Below, in pieces: positions 7,399 through 15,857 of a stretch of 64,000 bases of DNA. Below the pieces are notes generated by a model. It saw only the letters and a list, made by a program, of their open reading frames with translations, ran no database searches and was not told the DNA's origin. The position numbers were made by a program, and so were the translations under genes. The DNA comes from Aeromicrobium massiliense JC14 (GTDB lineage: Bacteria > Actinomycetota > Actinomycetes > Propionibacteriales > Nocardioidaceae). Within the stretch, counting starts at the first letter, position 1, and the number at the start of each line of letters is the position of its first letter. The stretch covers positions 186,001-250,000 of the forward strand of contig NZ_HE978637.1 in assembly GCF_000312105.1 (NCBI RefSeq), given 5' to 3'.

Positions 7399-8064
7399 TC
7401 ACTCGGGGATGGCGACGACCTTGTTCTGGTAGGCCCAGACGACTGCCTGGAGCCGCGATCGGACGCCGAGCTTGGGCATCATCCGGGCCAGGTGCGACTT
7501 CACCGTGGACGTCTCCAGCACCAGCTTGGCCGCGATCTCGTCGTTCGACAGGCCCTGGGCGAGCAGCAGCAGGATGTCCAGCTCGCGGGCAGTGAGCAGC
7601 TCGGACGCGCGTCCGGCCGTCACCGGGACGATCTCGCGGCGGGTCACCACCTCGCGCAGCACCCGCTTGGTCAGTGCGTCGTCGAGCGTCCCGTTGCCGG
7701 CGGCGACGGTGCGGACGGCGCCGACCAGCACCTCGGGCTCGGAGTCCTTGAGCAGGAAGCCGGACGCGCCCGCCTCGAGCGCACCGAACAGGTAGTCGTC
7801 GATGTCGAACGTCGTCAGCACGAGCACCGGGATCGGGTCGGCGACGCCCGGGCCGCACAGCTGGCGGGTGGCGCTGATGCCGTCCTGACCGGGCATGCGG
7901 ATGTCCATGCAGACGACGTCCGGTCGATGCTCGCGCGCCGCCGCGACCGCCTCGCGTCCGTCGGCGGCGACGGCCACGACCTCGATGTCGGGCTCGGCGT
8001 CCAGCAGCGTCTTGAGCCCGGCGCGGACGAGCGCCTGGTCGTCGGCGATGACGACGCGGATCAT
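7399..8064 (-). CDS. NarL/LuxR-family response regulator
   Basis: Response regulator of 221 residues. The receiver domain shows the acidic pair ADD (7-9), the phosphoacceptor Asp54 in VCMDIRMPG, Thr84/85 in LVLTTFD and Lys106 in FLLKDSE. A C-terminal LuxR-type helix-turn-helix follows (LTARELDILLLLAQGLSNDEIAAKL is split between helices, then STVKSHLARMM). The ATG overlaps the kinase stop (ATGA), so kinase and regulator are co-translated. It probably controls the MacB/FtsX transporter nearby. Confidence 0.95.
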   Translation of the reverse strand: MIRVVIADDQALVRAGLKTLLDAEPDIEVVAVAADGREAVAAAREHRPDVVCMDIRMPGQDGISATRQLCGPGVADPIPVLVLTTFDIDDYLFGALEAGASGFLLKDSEPEVLVGAVRTVAAGNGTLDDALTKRVLREVVTRREIVPVTAGRASELLTARELDILLLLAQGLSNDEIAAKLVLETSTVKSHLARMMPKLGVRSRLQAVVWAYQNKVVAIPE

Positions 8065-9326
8065 GCGTCCTCCCTCGGGTGGAAGTCGGTGTCGGCGTCG
8101 GCGTCGTGGTCGCGCGGGACGCGCAGGACGACCCGCCAGCCGCCGTCGTCGGTGGGTCCGGCGTCCACGCGGGCGCCGGTGAGCTCGGCTCGCTCGCGCA
8201 TGCCGACGAGCCCGAACCCGCCGCCACCGGCGTCGACGGACGCGACGGGGGAGCGGTCGTTGGCCACGGTGACCACCACGGCGGCCGCGTCACGGTCGTC
8301 CACGGTCACCTCGACGCGCGAGCCGGGCGCGTGCCGGGCCGCGTTGGCGAGCGACTCCTGCGCCATCCGGTAGGCCGCGAGCTGGGCGAGAGGTCCGACA
8401 CCGTGACCGAGCGGACGCTCACCGGTGAGCACCGTCAGGCCCACGTCGCGTCCGGCCGAGACCGCGTCGTCGACCAGCGCGCTGATGCCGGCGAGCGACT
8501 CCGGCCGCACCTCGCCGGGGCCGGCGTCGCCCTCGCGCAGCAGGCCGACCAGGCTGCGCAGGTCGCGCAGGACGGACGTGGTCTGCCGCCGCACCTGGGC
8601 GACGGACGCCTTCGCGGCCGCGGGGTCGGAGTCGATCTGGGTGCCGATCGCGGCGGTCATCACCGCGATGCCGGACAGGTGGTGCGCGGCGATGTCGTGC
8701 AGCTCGCGCGCCATGGCCGTCCGCTCGCGGGCGATCGCGGCCTGGACGAGGGCGTCGCGCTCGCGCAACAGCGCCGCCTCACGTCCCTCGCGGGCCTGAC
8801 GCACCTCGCGTCGCGCGGCGACGACCATCGCGACGACGACGGGGAGCGCCAGCGTGCCGACGGCCTGCGCGATGCCGATGCCGACCGCGGACGCGTACGA
8901 GTCGCCACCGGCCCGGGTGCTGATCGTGCCGCCGACGGCGAGCAGCACCGCGGCGGCCAGGTACGTCGGCCAGGCGCGCGAGAGCGGCTGCGCGAGCCCG
9001 AGGGTGAACGCCGCGACGAGGACGGCGAGCTGGGCGAGCCCGGTCGCGTCCCCGAGCCCGACGACGGCGGCGAGCAGCAGGCCCGCGGACGTGGCGAGCA
9101 GGACGGCTTCGGGCGCGGCCCGGCGCCACAGCAGTGCGACTGCCTGGACGGTGAGCACGAGCCCGCCGAGCACCCAGGACGTCGTGGACGGGACGGGCGT
9201 GACGACGTCCGACTCGGGTGCCGCGTGCGCGACCAGCGCGACGGCGACGAGCGAGACCAGCGCGATCGCCCCGGTCACCAGCGCGACGCGACGGTCCACG
9301 GTGCTGGGACGGGGCAGGCGGTTCAC
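8061..9326 (-). CDS. Sensor histidine kinase (HisKA_3, DesK/NarX type)
   Basis: Membrane sensor kinase of 421 residues, partner of the downstream response regulator. Hydrophobic segments between residues about 15 and 172 give roughly five or six membrane helices without a sizeable external domain, so it may sense membrane stress or use the transporter as sensor. Next come a coiled linker, the phosphoacceptor His210 in MARELHDIAAHHLSG, and an ATPase domain with QESLANAARHAPG and GFGLVGMRERAE. The GTG at 9326 is preferred over longer starts because TAGCGT sits seven bases before it (leaderless); the upstream extension encodes nothing conserved. Confidence 0.92.
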   Translation of the reverse strand: MNRLPRPSTVDRRVALVTGAIALVSLVAVALVAHAAPESDVVTPVPSTTSWVLGGLVLTVQAVALLWRRAAPEAVLLATSAGLLLAAVVGLGDATGLAQLAVLVAAFTLGLAQPLSRAWPTYLAAAVLLAVGGTISTRAGGDSYASAVGIGIAQAVGTLALPVVVAMVVAARREVRQAREGREAALLRERDALVQAAIARERTAMARELHDIAAHHLSGIAVMTAAIGTQIDSDPAAAKASVAQVRRQTTSVLRDLRSLVGLLREGDAGPGEVRPESLAGISALVDDAVSAGRDVGLTVLTGERPLGHGVGPLAQLAAYRMAQESLANAARHAPGSRVEVTVDDRDAAAVVVTVANDRSPVASVDAGGGGFGLVGMRERAELTGARVDAGPTDDGGWRVVLRVPRDHDADADTDFHPREDA

Positions 9327-9333
9327 GACCGCG

Positions 9334-9339
9334 ACGCTA
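9334..9339 (-). promoter_or_regulatory. -10 hexamer TAGCGT of the kinase-regulator operon
   Basis: TAGCGT on the minus strand ends seven bases before the GTG at 9326, the leaderless geometry found repeatedly in this window. Confidence 0.5.
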
Positions 9340-9407
9340 CCGCGCAGCGTCGCGACGTCCTGGGGAACGGCTGCGGGGACTGACCTGCGTCCGCGAGGAT
9401 CGGGGCC

Positions 9408-9788
9408 GTGGACGAGCGCGAGGACCGGATCGAGGTCCGGGTGATGAACGAGTACGGCGTCGACTTCCCGCTTTGGGGGAGCGACGGCGACATCGGCCCG
9501 GACGACCCGGAGGACGCCGGGCTCAGCCCCGAGCTCACCGCCGACCTGCACGCGTTCGCCGCTCGGTGGGAGGCGCACCTGGGCCCGGACGCGTCCGACG
9601 ACCGCTTCGACCGGTTTCCGGTGCTGCCGGCGCTCGTCGACCGGTGGCGTCGGCTCCGCGCATCGGTGGACCGAGAGGGTGTCCAGCGGGAGGCCGAGGC
9701 GACCGCCATCAAGGAGCTCGGCGAGCAGCTCGCTCACCGGGTCCAGGACGAGCTCGGCCCGCGCTACGCCGTCAGCTACCGGGGCTGA
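9408..9788 (+). CDS. Conserved hypothetical acidic protein
   Basis: A 126-residue soluble, acidic protein starting with GTG (MDEREDRIEVRVMNEYGVDFPLWG). I do not recognise a domain. It has no signal peptide or membrane helix and a C-terminal helical half. It is divergent from the histidine kinase and its stop is six bases from the end of the convergent TetR gene. GC-rich codon use with strong third-position bias supports real coding. Confidence 0.65.
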   Translation: MDEREDRIEVRVMNEYGVDFPLWGSDGDIGPDDPEDAGLSPELTADLHAFAARWEAHLGPDASDDRFDRFPVLPALVDRWRRLRASVDREGVQREAEATAIKELGEQLAHRVQDELGPRYAVSYRG

Positions 9789-9794
9789 CGCCCT

Positions 9795-10409
9795 TCACCC
9801 CGCGGCGAGCCGCTGCTGCAGGCTGGCGAGCACGAGGTCGACGCCGAGCTGGAAGGCGCGGTCGGCCCGCTCGCGTCCGGTCGGGGACGCCTCGATGGCC
9901 GCCGCGAGCAGCGGACCCTGGGCGGCGTCGCGGCTCCAGACCTGCTCGGGCGCGGCGAGGTCGAGCGCCGAGCCGATGACCAGGTTGTCCAGCACCGTGA
10001 TGACGGTCAGCAGCTCGTCGTCCGGCACGCCGGCGCGCGAGAGGGCCGCCGCCATCTGCTCGTACAGCGCCATGACGTCGGGGGACGAGACCGTGTACGC
10101 GGTGAGTAGCGGGACGAGCCGCGGGTGGGCGGCGAACGCGTCGCGGTAGCGGCGCAGCAGCTCGCGCAGGTGGGACTCCCACTCGTCCGTGTCGGTCAGC
10201 GGCGGCGGGTCGAGCTCCTGGAAGACGAGCGAGCGCATCGCCTCGACGATCTCGGCCTTGCCGGCCAGGTGGTTGTAGAGCGACGAGGGGCGCACGTCGA
10301 GCGCCTTGGCGACCTCGTTGACGCTGAACTCGCCCTTGCGGTCGACGATCGCGAGCGCCGCGGTGGCGATCTTCGCGACCGAGAGCACGGGCACGGACGG
10401 TCGGGCCAC
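9795..10409 (-). CDS. TetR-family regulator of the agmatine operon (probable)
   Basis: TetR/AcrR repressor of 204 residues. The N-terminal helix-turn-helix is FSVNEVAKALDVRPSSLYNHL (about 28-48, split here by helices), with a TetR_C_1-like ligand domain behind it. The GTG at 10409 follows GAGGAGG. It is transcribed away from aguB-aguA, and the 103-bp gap holds a perfect AACGAA-N5-TTCGTT palindrome, so autoregulation and control of the agmatine genes is the likely arrangement. The effector is unknown; agmatine or a polyamine is a natural guess. Confidence 0.88.
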   Translation of the reverse strand: MARPSVPVLSVAKIATAALAIVDRKGEFSVNEVAKALDVRPSSLYNHLAGKAEIVEAMRSLVFQELDPPPLTDTDEWESHLRELLRRYRDAFAAHPRLVPLLTAYTVSSPDVMALYEQMAAALSRAGVPDDELLTVITVLDNLVIGSALDLAAPEQVWSRDAAQGPLLAAAIEASPTGRERADRAFQLGVDLVLASLQQRLAAG

Positions 10410-10474
10410 GCCGGTGCCTCCTCGGGACGTCGTCGGGCGGGACCATGGACATCCGGCCCCGCGATCACCATACT

Positions 10475-10491
10475 AACGAACACCATTCGTT
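10475..10491. promoter_or_regulatory. Palindromic operator between tetR and aguB
   Basis: AACGAA CACCA TTCGTT, perfect 6-bp arms around a 5-bp centre, AT-rich within a GC-rich gap and 22 bp before the aguB start; size and place fit a TetR dimer site. Confidence 0.65.
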
Positions 10492-10512
10492 TTAGATCCC
10501 TGCGAGGCACCC

Positions 10513-11460
10513 ATGTCCCGTCCGTCCGGTCCGGCCGCGCACCTCGTCCACGGCCCCGCCCTGGAGTCGCCCGCCCGCGTCGACGCCCCGACCCGCGAGC
10601 CGCTGCGCGTCGGGCTCGTCCAGCACCGCTGGCGCGAGGACGCCGACGAGCTGCAGGAGGTGCTCGCCGACGGCGTCGCCGCCGCGGCCGGCGAGGGCGC
10701 CACCGTGGTCTTCCTGCCCGAGCTGACGCTGTCGCGCTACCCGGCGTTCGAGGAGCCCGCCGGCGCCGCGTCCGACCTGACCGAGAGCCTCGAGGACGGC
10801 CCGACGGTTACCTTCGCCGCCCGGGTCGCGCGCGAGCACGGCGTCCACGTGCACGCGTCCCTGTACGAGCGCGCGGACGCCGGCGACGGGCTGGGCTTCA
10901 ACACCGCCGTCGTCGTCGACCCGTCCGGACGCCTCGTGGCCCGCACCCGCAAGACGCACATCCCGGTCACCGAGGGCTACGTCGAGGACAAGTACTTCCG
11001 TCCCGGCCCGGCCGAGGACGCCTACCCGGTGCACCAGCTCGACGGGCTGCCCGCGGCGCTCGGCCTGCCGACCTGCTGGGACGAGTGGTTCCCCGAGGTC
11101 GCCCGCATGTACGCGCTCGGTGGCGCGGACGTGCTCGCGTACCCCACGGCAATCGGCTCCGAGCCCGACCACCCCGACTTCGACACCGCGCCGCTGTGGC
11201 GCCAGGTGATCGTGGGCCACGCGATCGCCAACGGGCTGTTCATCGTCGTGCCGAACCGCACCGGCGACGAGGGACGCATCCGGTTCTACGGCTCGTCGTT
11301 CGTCGTCGACCCGTACGGCCGGGTGCTCGCCGAGGCGCCGCGCGACGAGGAGGCCGTGCTCGTCGTCGACCTCGACCTCGACCAGCGCCGCGACTGGCTG
11401 ACGCTGTTCCCGTTCCTGCGCACCCGCCGTCCCGACACCTACGCGGGGCTAGCGCGATGA
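10513..11460 (+). CDS. aguB: N-carbamoylputrescine amidase (nitrilase superfamily)
   Basis: Carbon-nitrogen hydrolase of 315 residues expected to split N-carbamoylputrescine to putrescine, CO2 and ammonia. The catalytic triad is in place: Glu70 in FLPELTLSRYP, Lys147 in ARTRKTHIP and Cys188 in GLPTCWDEWFPE; VPNRTGDEG and FYGSSFVVDP are typical of the AguB branch. An N-terminal extension of about 30 residues precedes the fold, so the true start could be slightly downstream. Its stop overlaps the aguA start (ATGA). The pairing with agmatine deiminase is the main reason to prefer this substrate over other amides. Confidence 0.9.
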   Translation: MSRPSGPAAHLVHGPALESPARVDAPTREPLRVGLVQHRWREDADELQEVLADGVAAAAGEGATVVFLPELTLSRYPAFEEPAGAASDLTESLEDGPTVTFAARVAREHGVHVHASLYERADAGDGLGFNTAVVVDPSGRLVARTRKTHIPVTEGYVEDKYFRPGPAEDAYPVHQLDGLPAALGLPTCWDEWFPEVARMYALGGADVLAYPTAIGSEPDHPDFDTAPLWRQVIVGHAIANGLFIVVPNRTGDEGRIRFYGSSFVVDPYGRVLAEAPRDEEAVLVVDLDLDQRRDWLTLFPFLRTRRPDTYAGLAR

Positions 11461-12452
11461 CCTGGACCATGCCGGCCGAGACCGCGCCGCACGCCTGCAC
11501 CTGGATGGCCTGGCCGTCGTCCGGCTACACGCTCGGCGAGACCGACGCGGACGCCGACGAGGCCCGCCGCACCTGGGCGTCCGTCGCGCACGCGATCTCG
11601 CGGTTCGAACCGGTGCGGATGGTCGTCGACCCGTCCGCCGTCGGCGTCGCCCGCGACCACCTGGGCTCGGACGTCGAGCTGCTCGAGGCGCCGCTGGACG
11701 ACGCGTGGATGCGCGACATCGGCCCCACGTTCGTCGTCGACGGCGACCGGCTCGGGGCCGTCGACTGGACGTTCAACGGCTGGGGCGGGCAGGCGTGGGC
11801 GTCCTGGGAGCACGACGCCCAGGTCGCCGGACGCGTCGCCGAGTGGGCCGGTGCGACGCTCGTGCCGTCCGACCTGGTGAACGAGGGCGGCGGGATCCAC
11901 GTCGACGGCGACGGCACCGTGCTGGTCACGACCACCGTGCAGCTCGACCCCGGCCGCAACCCCGACCTGTCCGCCGCCGACGTCGAGGCCGAGCTGCGCC
12001 GCACCCTCGGCGTGCGCGACGTCGTCTGGCTGCCACGCGGCCTCACCCGCGACTACGCCGAGTTCGGCACCCGGGGGCACGTCGACATCGTCGCCGCCAT
12101 GCCCGAGCCGGGCGTCGTCCTGCTGCACCGCCAGCAGGACCCGCGCCACCCCGACCACTCGCTCGACGCCACGCTGCGGGCCGCGCTGCCCGAGACCTGG
12201 CGGGTCGTCGACCTGCCGGCGCCGCAGCAGCTCGTCGACGAGACCGGCCCGGTCGACTACAGCTACGTCAACCATCTCGTCTGCAACGGCGGCGTGGTGA
12301 TGGGCGGCTTCGACGACCCGCACGACGACGTCGCCGCCGAGGTGCTCGCGCAGGCCTACCCGGGGCGCGAGGTCGTCCGCGTCGACGCTCGTCCGCTGTT
12401 CGCCCGCGGCGGAGGCGTCCACTGCATCACCCAGCAGCAGCCGGCGGTCTAA
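11457..12452 (+). CDS. aguA: Agmatine deiminase
   Basis: Enzyme of the peptidyl-arginine-deiminase fold (331 residues) converting agmatine to N-carbamoylputrescine, the step before AguB. Key blocks are WMRDIGP (84-90), NEGGGIHVDG and the C-terminal GGGVHCITQQQP, with Cys323 as nucleophile. Start and stop are well defined by overlap with aguB. Together the two genes make putrescine from agmatine or let the cell use agmatine as a nitrogen source; no arginine decarboxylase is in the window. Confidence 0.93.
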   Translation: MTWTMPAETAPHACTWMAWPSSGYTLGETDADADEARRTWASVAHAISRFEPVRMVVDPSAVGVARDHLGSDVELLEAPLDDAWMRDIGPTFVVDGDRLGAVDWTFNGWGGQAWASWEHDAQVAGRVAEWAGATLVPSDLVNEGGGIHVDGDGTVLVTTTVQLDPGRNPDLSAADVEAELRRTLGVRDVVWLPRGLTRDYAEFGTRGHVDIVAAMPEPGVVLLHRQQDPRHPDHSLDATLRAALPETWRVVDLPAPQQLVDETGPVDYSYVNHLVCNGGVVMGGFDDPHDDVAAEVLAQAYPGREVVRVDARPLFARGGGVHCITQQQPAV

Positions 12453-12475
12453 GCCCGGACGTCGGTGCCGGTCCC

Positions 12476-12481
12476 TACGCT
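12476..12481 (+). promoter_or_regulatory. -10 hexamer TACGCT before the MDMPI-like gene
   Basis: TACGCT lies 30 bases before the GTG at 12512; a short leader with GGAAGGGA as ribosome-binding site would follow. Confidence 0.35.
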
Positions 12482-12511
12482 GAGGGCTCCGTCATCGAGG
12501 AAGGGACGCCC

Positions 12512-13129
12512 GTGGTCGACGTCTGGAAGGTCGTGCACGCCGAGCGTGCCTCGCTCGTCGCGTTCCTGGAGCGCGTGCCCGACGAGCGGTGGGCGACGCC
12601 GTCGCCGTGCGAGGGCTGGACGGTGCACGACGTCGTCGCGCACCTGGTCGACTGCGCCCGCACCGACACGTGGCACCTGGCCAAGGGGCTCGCGCGGGCC
12701 CGGTTCGACCTCGACCGGCAGAACCAGCAGGGGCTCGAGCACGAGAAGGGCACGCCGGCCGAGACGCTGCAGCGGCTGCGCGAGGTCGTCCCGCTGACCA
12801 AGACGCCGCCGGTGAAGCTCGAGACCCGGCTCGTCGAGGCGTTCGCCCACGGCGAGGACGTGCGGCGTCCGCTCGGCGGCCGCGGCGAGTACCCGGCCGA
12901 CGCGATGAACGCGGCGCTCGGCTATCTCGTGGGCGCGTCCACCAAGATCGGCGGCGGGCGCCAGCGGGTCGAGGGGCTGCGGGTCGAGGCGCCCGACACC
13001 GGCTTCGCCCACGGCGCCGGCCCGACGGTCACCGGCCCGGCGAGCTCGCTGCTGCTCGTGCTGTCCGGCCGCCGCGCCGGCCTGGACGAGCTCGAGGGGG
13101 ACGGCACCGAGGTGCTCGCCGCGCGCTGA
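12512..13129 (+). CDS. Maleylpyruvate isomerase-family (DinB-like) mycothiol-dependent enzyme
   Basis: A 205-residue four-helix DinB-like protein. The N-terminal half shows the family pattern WATPSPCEGWTVHDVVAHLV, where the histidine of VAHL and later histidines (FAHGEDVRRPLG) would hold the metal. Many actinobacterial members use mycothiol as cofactor, consistent with mshB in this window, but the substrate is unknown. GTG start with GGAAGGGA upstream. It is followed convergently by an esterase with only three bases between stops. Confidence 0.8.
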   Translation: MVDVWKVVHAERASLVAFLERVPDERWATPSPCEGWTVHDVVAHLVDCARTDTWHLAKGLARARFDLDRQNQQGLEHEKGTPAETLQRLREVVPLTKTPPVKLETRLVEAFAHGEDVRRPLGGRGEYPADAMNAALGYLVGASTKIGGGRQRVEGLRVEAPDTGFAHGAGPTVTGPASSLLLVLSGRRAGLDELEGDGTEVLAAR

Positions 13130-13132
13130 GGC

Positions 13133-14065
13133 TCAGGCGCCGGCTCGCCGCCGGACCAGCTCGACCAGGGCGTGGCGGGTGCGGGCGGCCTCGGGGATGG
13201 CGCGGGTCATCCAGACGTGGAACATCGCCGGGTGCTCGTGCACGTGCAGCGCGACCTCGGACGTCCGGGCGCGGTCGGCGAGCAGGTCGACGGCCGGACG
13301 CAGGATGTCGCGGTCGCCGATGTACACGTCCAGCGGCGGCAGGTCGTCCAGCCAGCCGTTCACCGGGCTGACGAGCGGGTCGGCGGGGGAGCGGTCACCC
13401 GCCCACCAGCGTCCGGCCGCCCGCAGGCCCGACTCGGCCAGCATGGGGTCCGTCGCCTCGAGGTCGCGCACCTGCTCCTCGTCGAGCGTCGCGTCCAGCC
13501 ACGGGGACAGCAGGACCACCCCGGCCGGCCGCGCCCCGCGGGTGTCGCGCAGCTGCTGGGCTATGACGAGCGACAGCGCGCCGCCGGCCGAGTCACCCAT
13601 GACCACGAGCGGCAGCCCGTCGGCCGAGACGGCCGACACCAGCGACATGAGCCGGGGCAGCACGTCGTCGACGGTCGCGTCCGGGGCTAGCGGGTAGGCC
13701 GGCACGACGACCTCGGCCGGCACGGACGTGAGCGAGCGGACGAGGCGCCAGTAGTCCTTGGTCAGCGGGTGCACGTAGCCGCCGCCGTGCAGGTACAGCA
13801 CGCGGGCGACGGGCGCGTCGGTGCGCGGACGAGCGGTCCGGACCGGCATGCCCGCGACGGACGCGGTGCGGACGTCGAGCCGGCGCCTGGTCAGCCGGGT
13901 CGGTGGCGTGTTGCCCGAGCGCTGCTGCGTCAGGGCCTTGTCCAGCGTGTGCTGCTCGCCCTCGAACGCCTGCTTGTCGCGGTTCAGCCACATGCCGCGC
14001 ACGTACACGCGGGTGTAGGGCGTCGGCCGGTCGCGACCCTCGACGTCCCACTGCACGCTGCGCAT
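13133..14065 (-). CDS. Alpha/beta hydrolase, HSL-type esterase
   Basis: Carboxylesterase of the hormone-sensitive-lipase family, 310 residues. It has the oxyanion motif LYLHGGGYVHP, the nucleophile elbow MGDSAGGA, the acid in YIGDRDILRP and the histidine in HPAMFHVWM. No signal peptide, so it acts in the cytoplasm on small acyl esters. The ATG at 14065 is preceded seven bases upstream by CACACT. A much longer reading frame continues upstream, but it is antisense to other genes and not coding. Confidence 0.9.
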   Translation of the reverse strand: MRSVQWDVEGRDRPTPYTRVYVRGMWLNRDKQAFEGEQHTLDKALTQQRSGNTPPTRLTRRRLDVRTASVAGMPVRTARPRTDAPVARVLYLHGGGYVHPLTKDYWRLVRSLTSVPAEVVVPAYPLAPDATVDDVLPRLMSLVSAVSADGLPLVVMGDSAGGALSLVIAQQLRDTRGARPAGVVLLSPWLDATLDEEQVRDLEATDPMLAESGLRAAGRWWAGDRSPADPLVSPVNGWLDDLPPLDVYIGDRDILRPAVDLLADRARTSEVALHVHEHPAMFHVWMTRAIPEAARTRHALVELVRRRAGA

Positions 14066-14098
14066 CGCCCCGAGTGTGCCCAGGGTCGGCGCCGGTTG

Positions 14099-14104
14099 CA
14101 CGAT
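14099..14104 (+). promoter_or_regulatory. -10-like hexamer CACGAT before the nitronate monooxygenase
   Basis: CACGAT lies six bases before the ATG at 14111, without a ribosome-binding site; the same hexamer and spacing recur at 20311, 22602 and 24563. Confidence 0.35.
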
Positions 14105-14110
14105 GGGCTC

Positions 14111-15127
14111 ATGACGCTGCTCGGGACCGACCTGCCGATCGTCGGCGCACCCATGGCCGGCGGCACCACGACCGTCGACCTCGCCGCCGCCGTGACCGGG
14201 GCGGGCGGTCTCGGCTTTCTCGCCGCCGGCTACCGGACGCCCGACGACCTCGCCGCGCAGGTGGCCGCGCTGCGCGAGCGGACCCACCAGCTCGGGGTCA
14301 ACCTGTTCGTCCCGTCGGACGAGCGGCCCGACCCGGCCGCGCTGCGCGCCTATGCCGAGCGGCTGCGGCCGGTGGCTGACGCGTTCGGCGTCACGCTCAC
14401 CGACCCGCCGCTCGTCGACGACGACCACTGGGACGCGAAGGTCGACCTGCTGACGTCCGACCCGGTGCCGCTCGTCTCGCTCACCTTCGGGCTGCCGCCT
14501 CGTGAGGACGTCCGGCGGTTGCAGCAGCCCGGCAGCAGCGTGCTGGCGACCGTCACCACCGCGGCGGAGGCGCGCGAGGCCGAGGCGCTCGGCGTCGACG
14601 GGCTGGTCGTGCAGGGGCCGTCGGCCGGCGGGCACAGCGCCACGTTCGACCCGCGCCGGACGATCGAGGACGTGCCGACCGCCGATCTCGTCCGGGCCGT
14701 GCGGGCGGCGACCCGGCTGCCCGTGGTCGCGGCAGGTGGCGTGGCCGGACCCGCGGACGTCCGCGAGCTGCTCGCCGCGGGAGCCGAGGCCGTCCAGGTC
14801 GGCACCCTGCTGCTGCGCACCGACGAGTCCGGGGCCAACCGGACCCACCGCGACGCGCTGGTCGACCCGCGGTTCACCGAGACCGTCGTGACCCACGCGT
14901 TCACCGGACGTCCGGCCCGGGCGCTGCGCAACGCATTCGCCGACGAGCACGGGGAGGACGCGCCCGTCGCCTACCCGGCCGTCCACCACCTGACCCGCGA
15001 GCTGCGCGCCACGGCGGCCCGGGTGGGCGACGCCGAGCACGTCCATCTCTGGGCCGGCACCGGCTACCGGCACGCGCCCACCGGCCCCGCCGCCGACGTC
15101 GTCCGCGCCCTCACCGAGGATCTGTAG
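14111..15127 (+). CDS. Nitronate monooxygenase family flavoprotein
   Basis: FMN enzyme of 338 residues with the TIM-barrel of nitronate monooxygenases (2-nitropropane dioxygenase-like). It starts at once with the strand PIVGAPMAGGTTT; VVQGPSAGGHSATF carries the glycine-rich loop with the active-site His, and VVAAGGVAGPADV and AVQVGTLLL bind the FMN phosphate. It would oxidise toxic alkyl nitronates such as propionate-3-nitronate. It is divergent from the esterase, with a 45-bp shared promoter region. Confidence 0.88.
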   Translation: MTLLGTDLPIVGAPMAGGTTTVDLAAAVTGAGGLGFLAAGYRTPDDLAAQVAALRERTHQLGVNLFVPSDERPDPAALRAYAERLRPVADAFGVTLTDPPLVDDDHWDAKVDLLTSDPVPLVSLTFGLPPREDVRRLQQPGSSVLATVTTAAEAREAEALGVDGLVVQGPSAGGHSATFDPRRTIEDVPTADLVRAVRAATRLPVVAAGGVAGPADVRELLAAGAEAVQVGTLLLRTDESGANRTHRDALVDPRFTETVVTHAFTGRPARALRNAFADEHGEDAPVAYPAVHHLTRELRATAARVGDAEHVHLWAGTGYRHAPTGPAADVVRALTEDL

Positions 15128-15146
15128 GCGTCCCTTCGCGCTGGAC

Positions 15147-15193
15147 GTGACGTTGTGCACGCGACACGCCGAGAAGGGCGTACACAACGTCAC
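15147..15193. repeat. Hairpin repeat, copy 1 (core GTGACGTTGT)
   Basis: Inverted repeat with 16-bp arms, one mismatch (15147-15162 and 15178-15193), and a 15-bp loop. The flanks CCTTCGCGCTG and CTCAGCGAGG match those of the second copy at 15708, so the full element is about 75 bp. It lies between convergent genes and may terminate transcription. Confidence 0.7.
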
Positions 15194-15210
15194 GCTCAGC
15201 GAGGAGGCGA

Positions 15211-15654
15211 CTAGTGCGGGCCGGCGAGGAAGACGTCGTGGGCCAGGCAGGAGTCCGGGACCCGCTGACCGCGGAAGGTCCACGGCGCGTCGGGAACCTT
15301 GCCGCCGACGTGCTCGACGATCCATCCGCCGCCGAGGCTGATCCGGTCGCCGAGGGCGAACCGTCCGCGTCCCGGCACCTCGACGGTCAACGGGTCGTCG
15401 CCGACGAACCGGGTGCCGTGCGGCCAGACGATGACGCCGCCGTCGGCGCCCGGGCAGCCACCGACGACCTCCAGGCGTCCCCGGGTCAGCGCCGTCATGC
15501 TCGCCCCGGTTGGCTCGTCGACCAGCAGCACGGGACGTGGCGCCGGGGACGTGGAGGGCGCGGGCAAGGTCTGCACGTCCGGCGCACGGCCGCACCCGGA
15601 CGTCATGGCAAGGACGAGCAGTGCGGCTCCCAGAAGGCGTCCGACGGTGGTCAT
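15211..15654 (-). CDS. Predicted lipoprotein, unknown function
   Basis: A 147-residue exported protein. The N-terminus has a short charged stretch, a hydrophobic core (LLGAALLVLAM) and a cysteine in TSGCGRAP that could be lipidated, although the residue three before it is Thr rather than the usual Leu. A Pro/Ser/Thr-rich linker (PAPSTSPAP) then leads to a small beta-rich domain. The start follows GGAGGAGC. It sits between the two hairpin repeats. No family recognised. Confidence 0.72.
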   Translation of the reverse strand: MTTVGRLLGAALLVLAMTSGCGRAPDVQTLPAPSTSPAPRPVLLVDEPTGASMTALTRGRLEVVGGCPGADGGVIVWPHGTRFVGDDPLTVEVPGRGRFALGDRISLGGGWIVEHVGGKVPDAPWTFRGQRVPDSCLAHDVFLAGPH

Positions 15655-15707
15655 GCTCCTCCATGTCCTTCAAGCTCGCCCCGTCTCGGCCCTCCTTCCC
15701 GCTGAGC

Positions 15708-15754
15708 GTGACGTTGTTGCGGGGATCATCGGCGTGTCGCCGCAACAACGTCAC
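15708..15754. repeat. Hairpin repeat, copy 2 (core GTGACGTTGT)
   Basis: Perfect 15-bp arms (15708-15722 and 15740-15754) around a 17-bp loop, sharing arm core and flanks with the copy at 15147. It lies between the lipoprotein and the gene at 15858, which diverge, so it is probably a mobile or selfish repeat rather than a simple terminator. Confidence 0.7.
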
Positions 15755-15857
15755 TCCCAGCGCGAGGGGGCGTCGCCACGCAAGGGGTGACCAGCGCGCG
15801 GAGGTGCCCGGACGGCTGACCCGGCGCAGGATGAGGGCAGCCGACGAAGGGGAGCCC

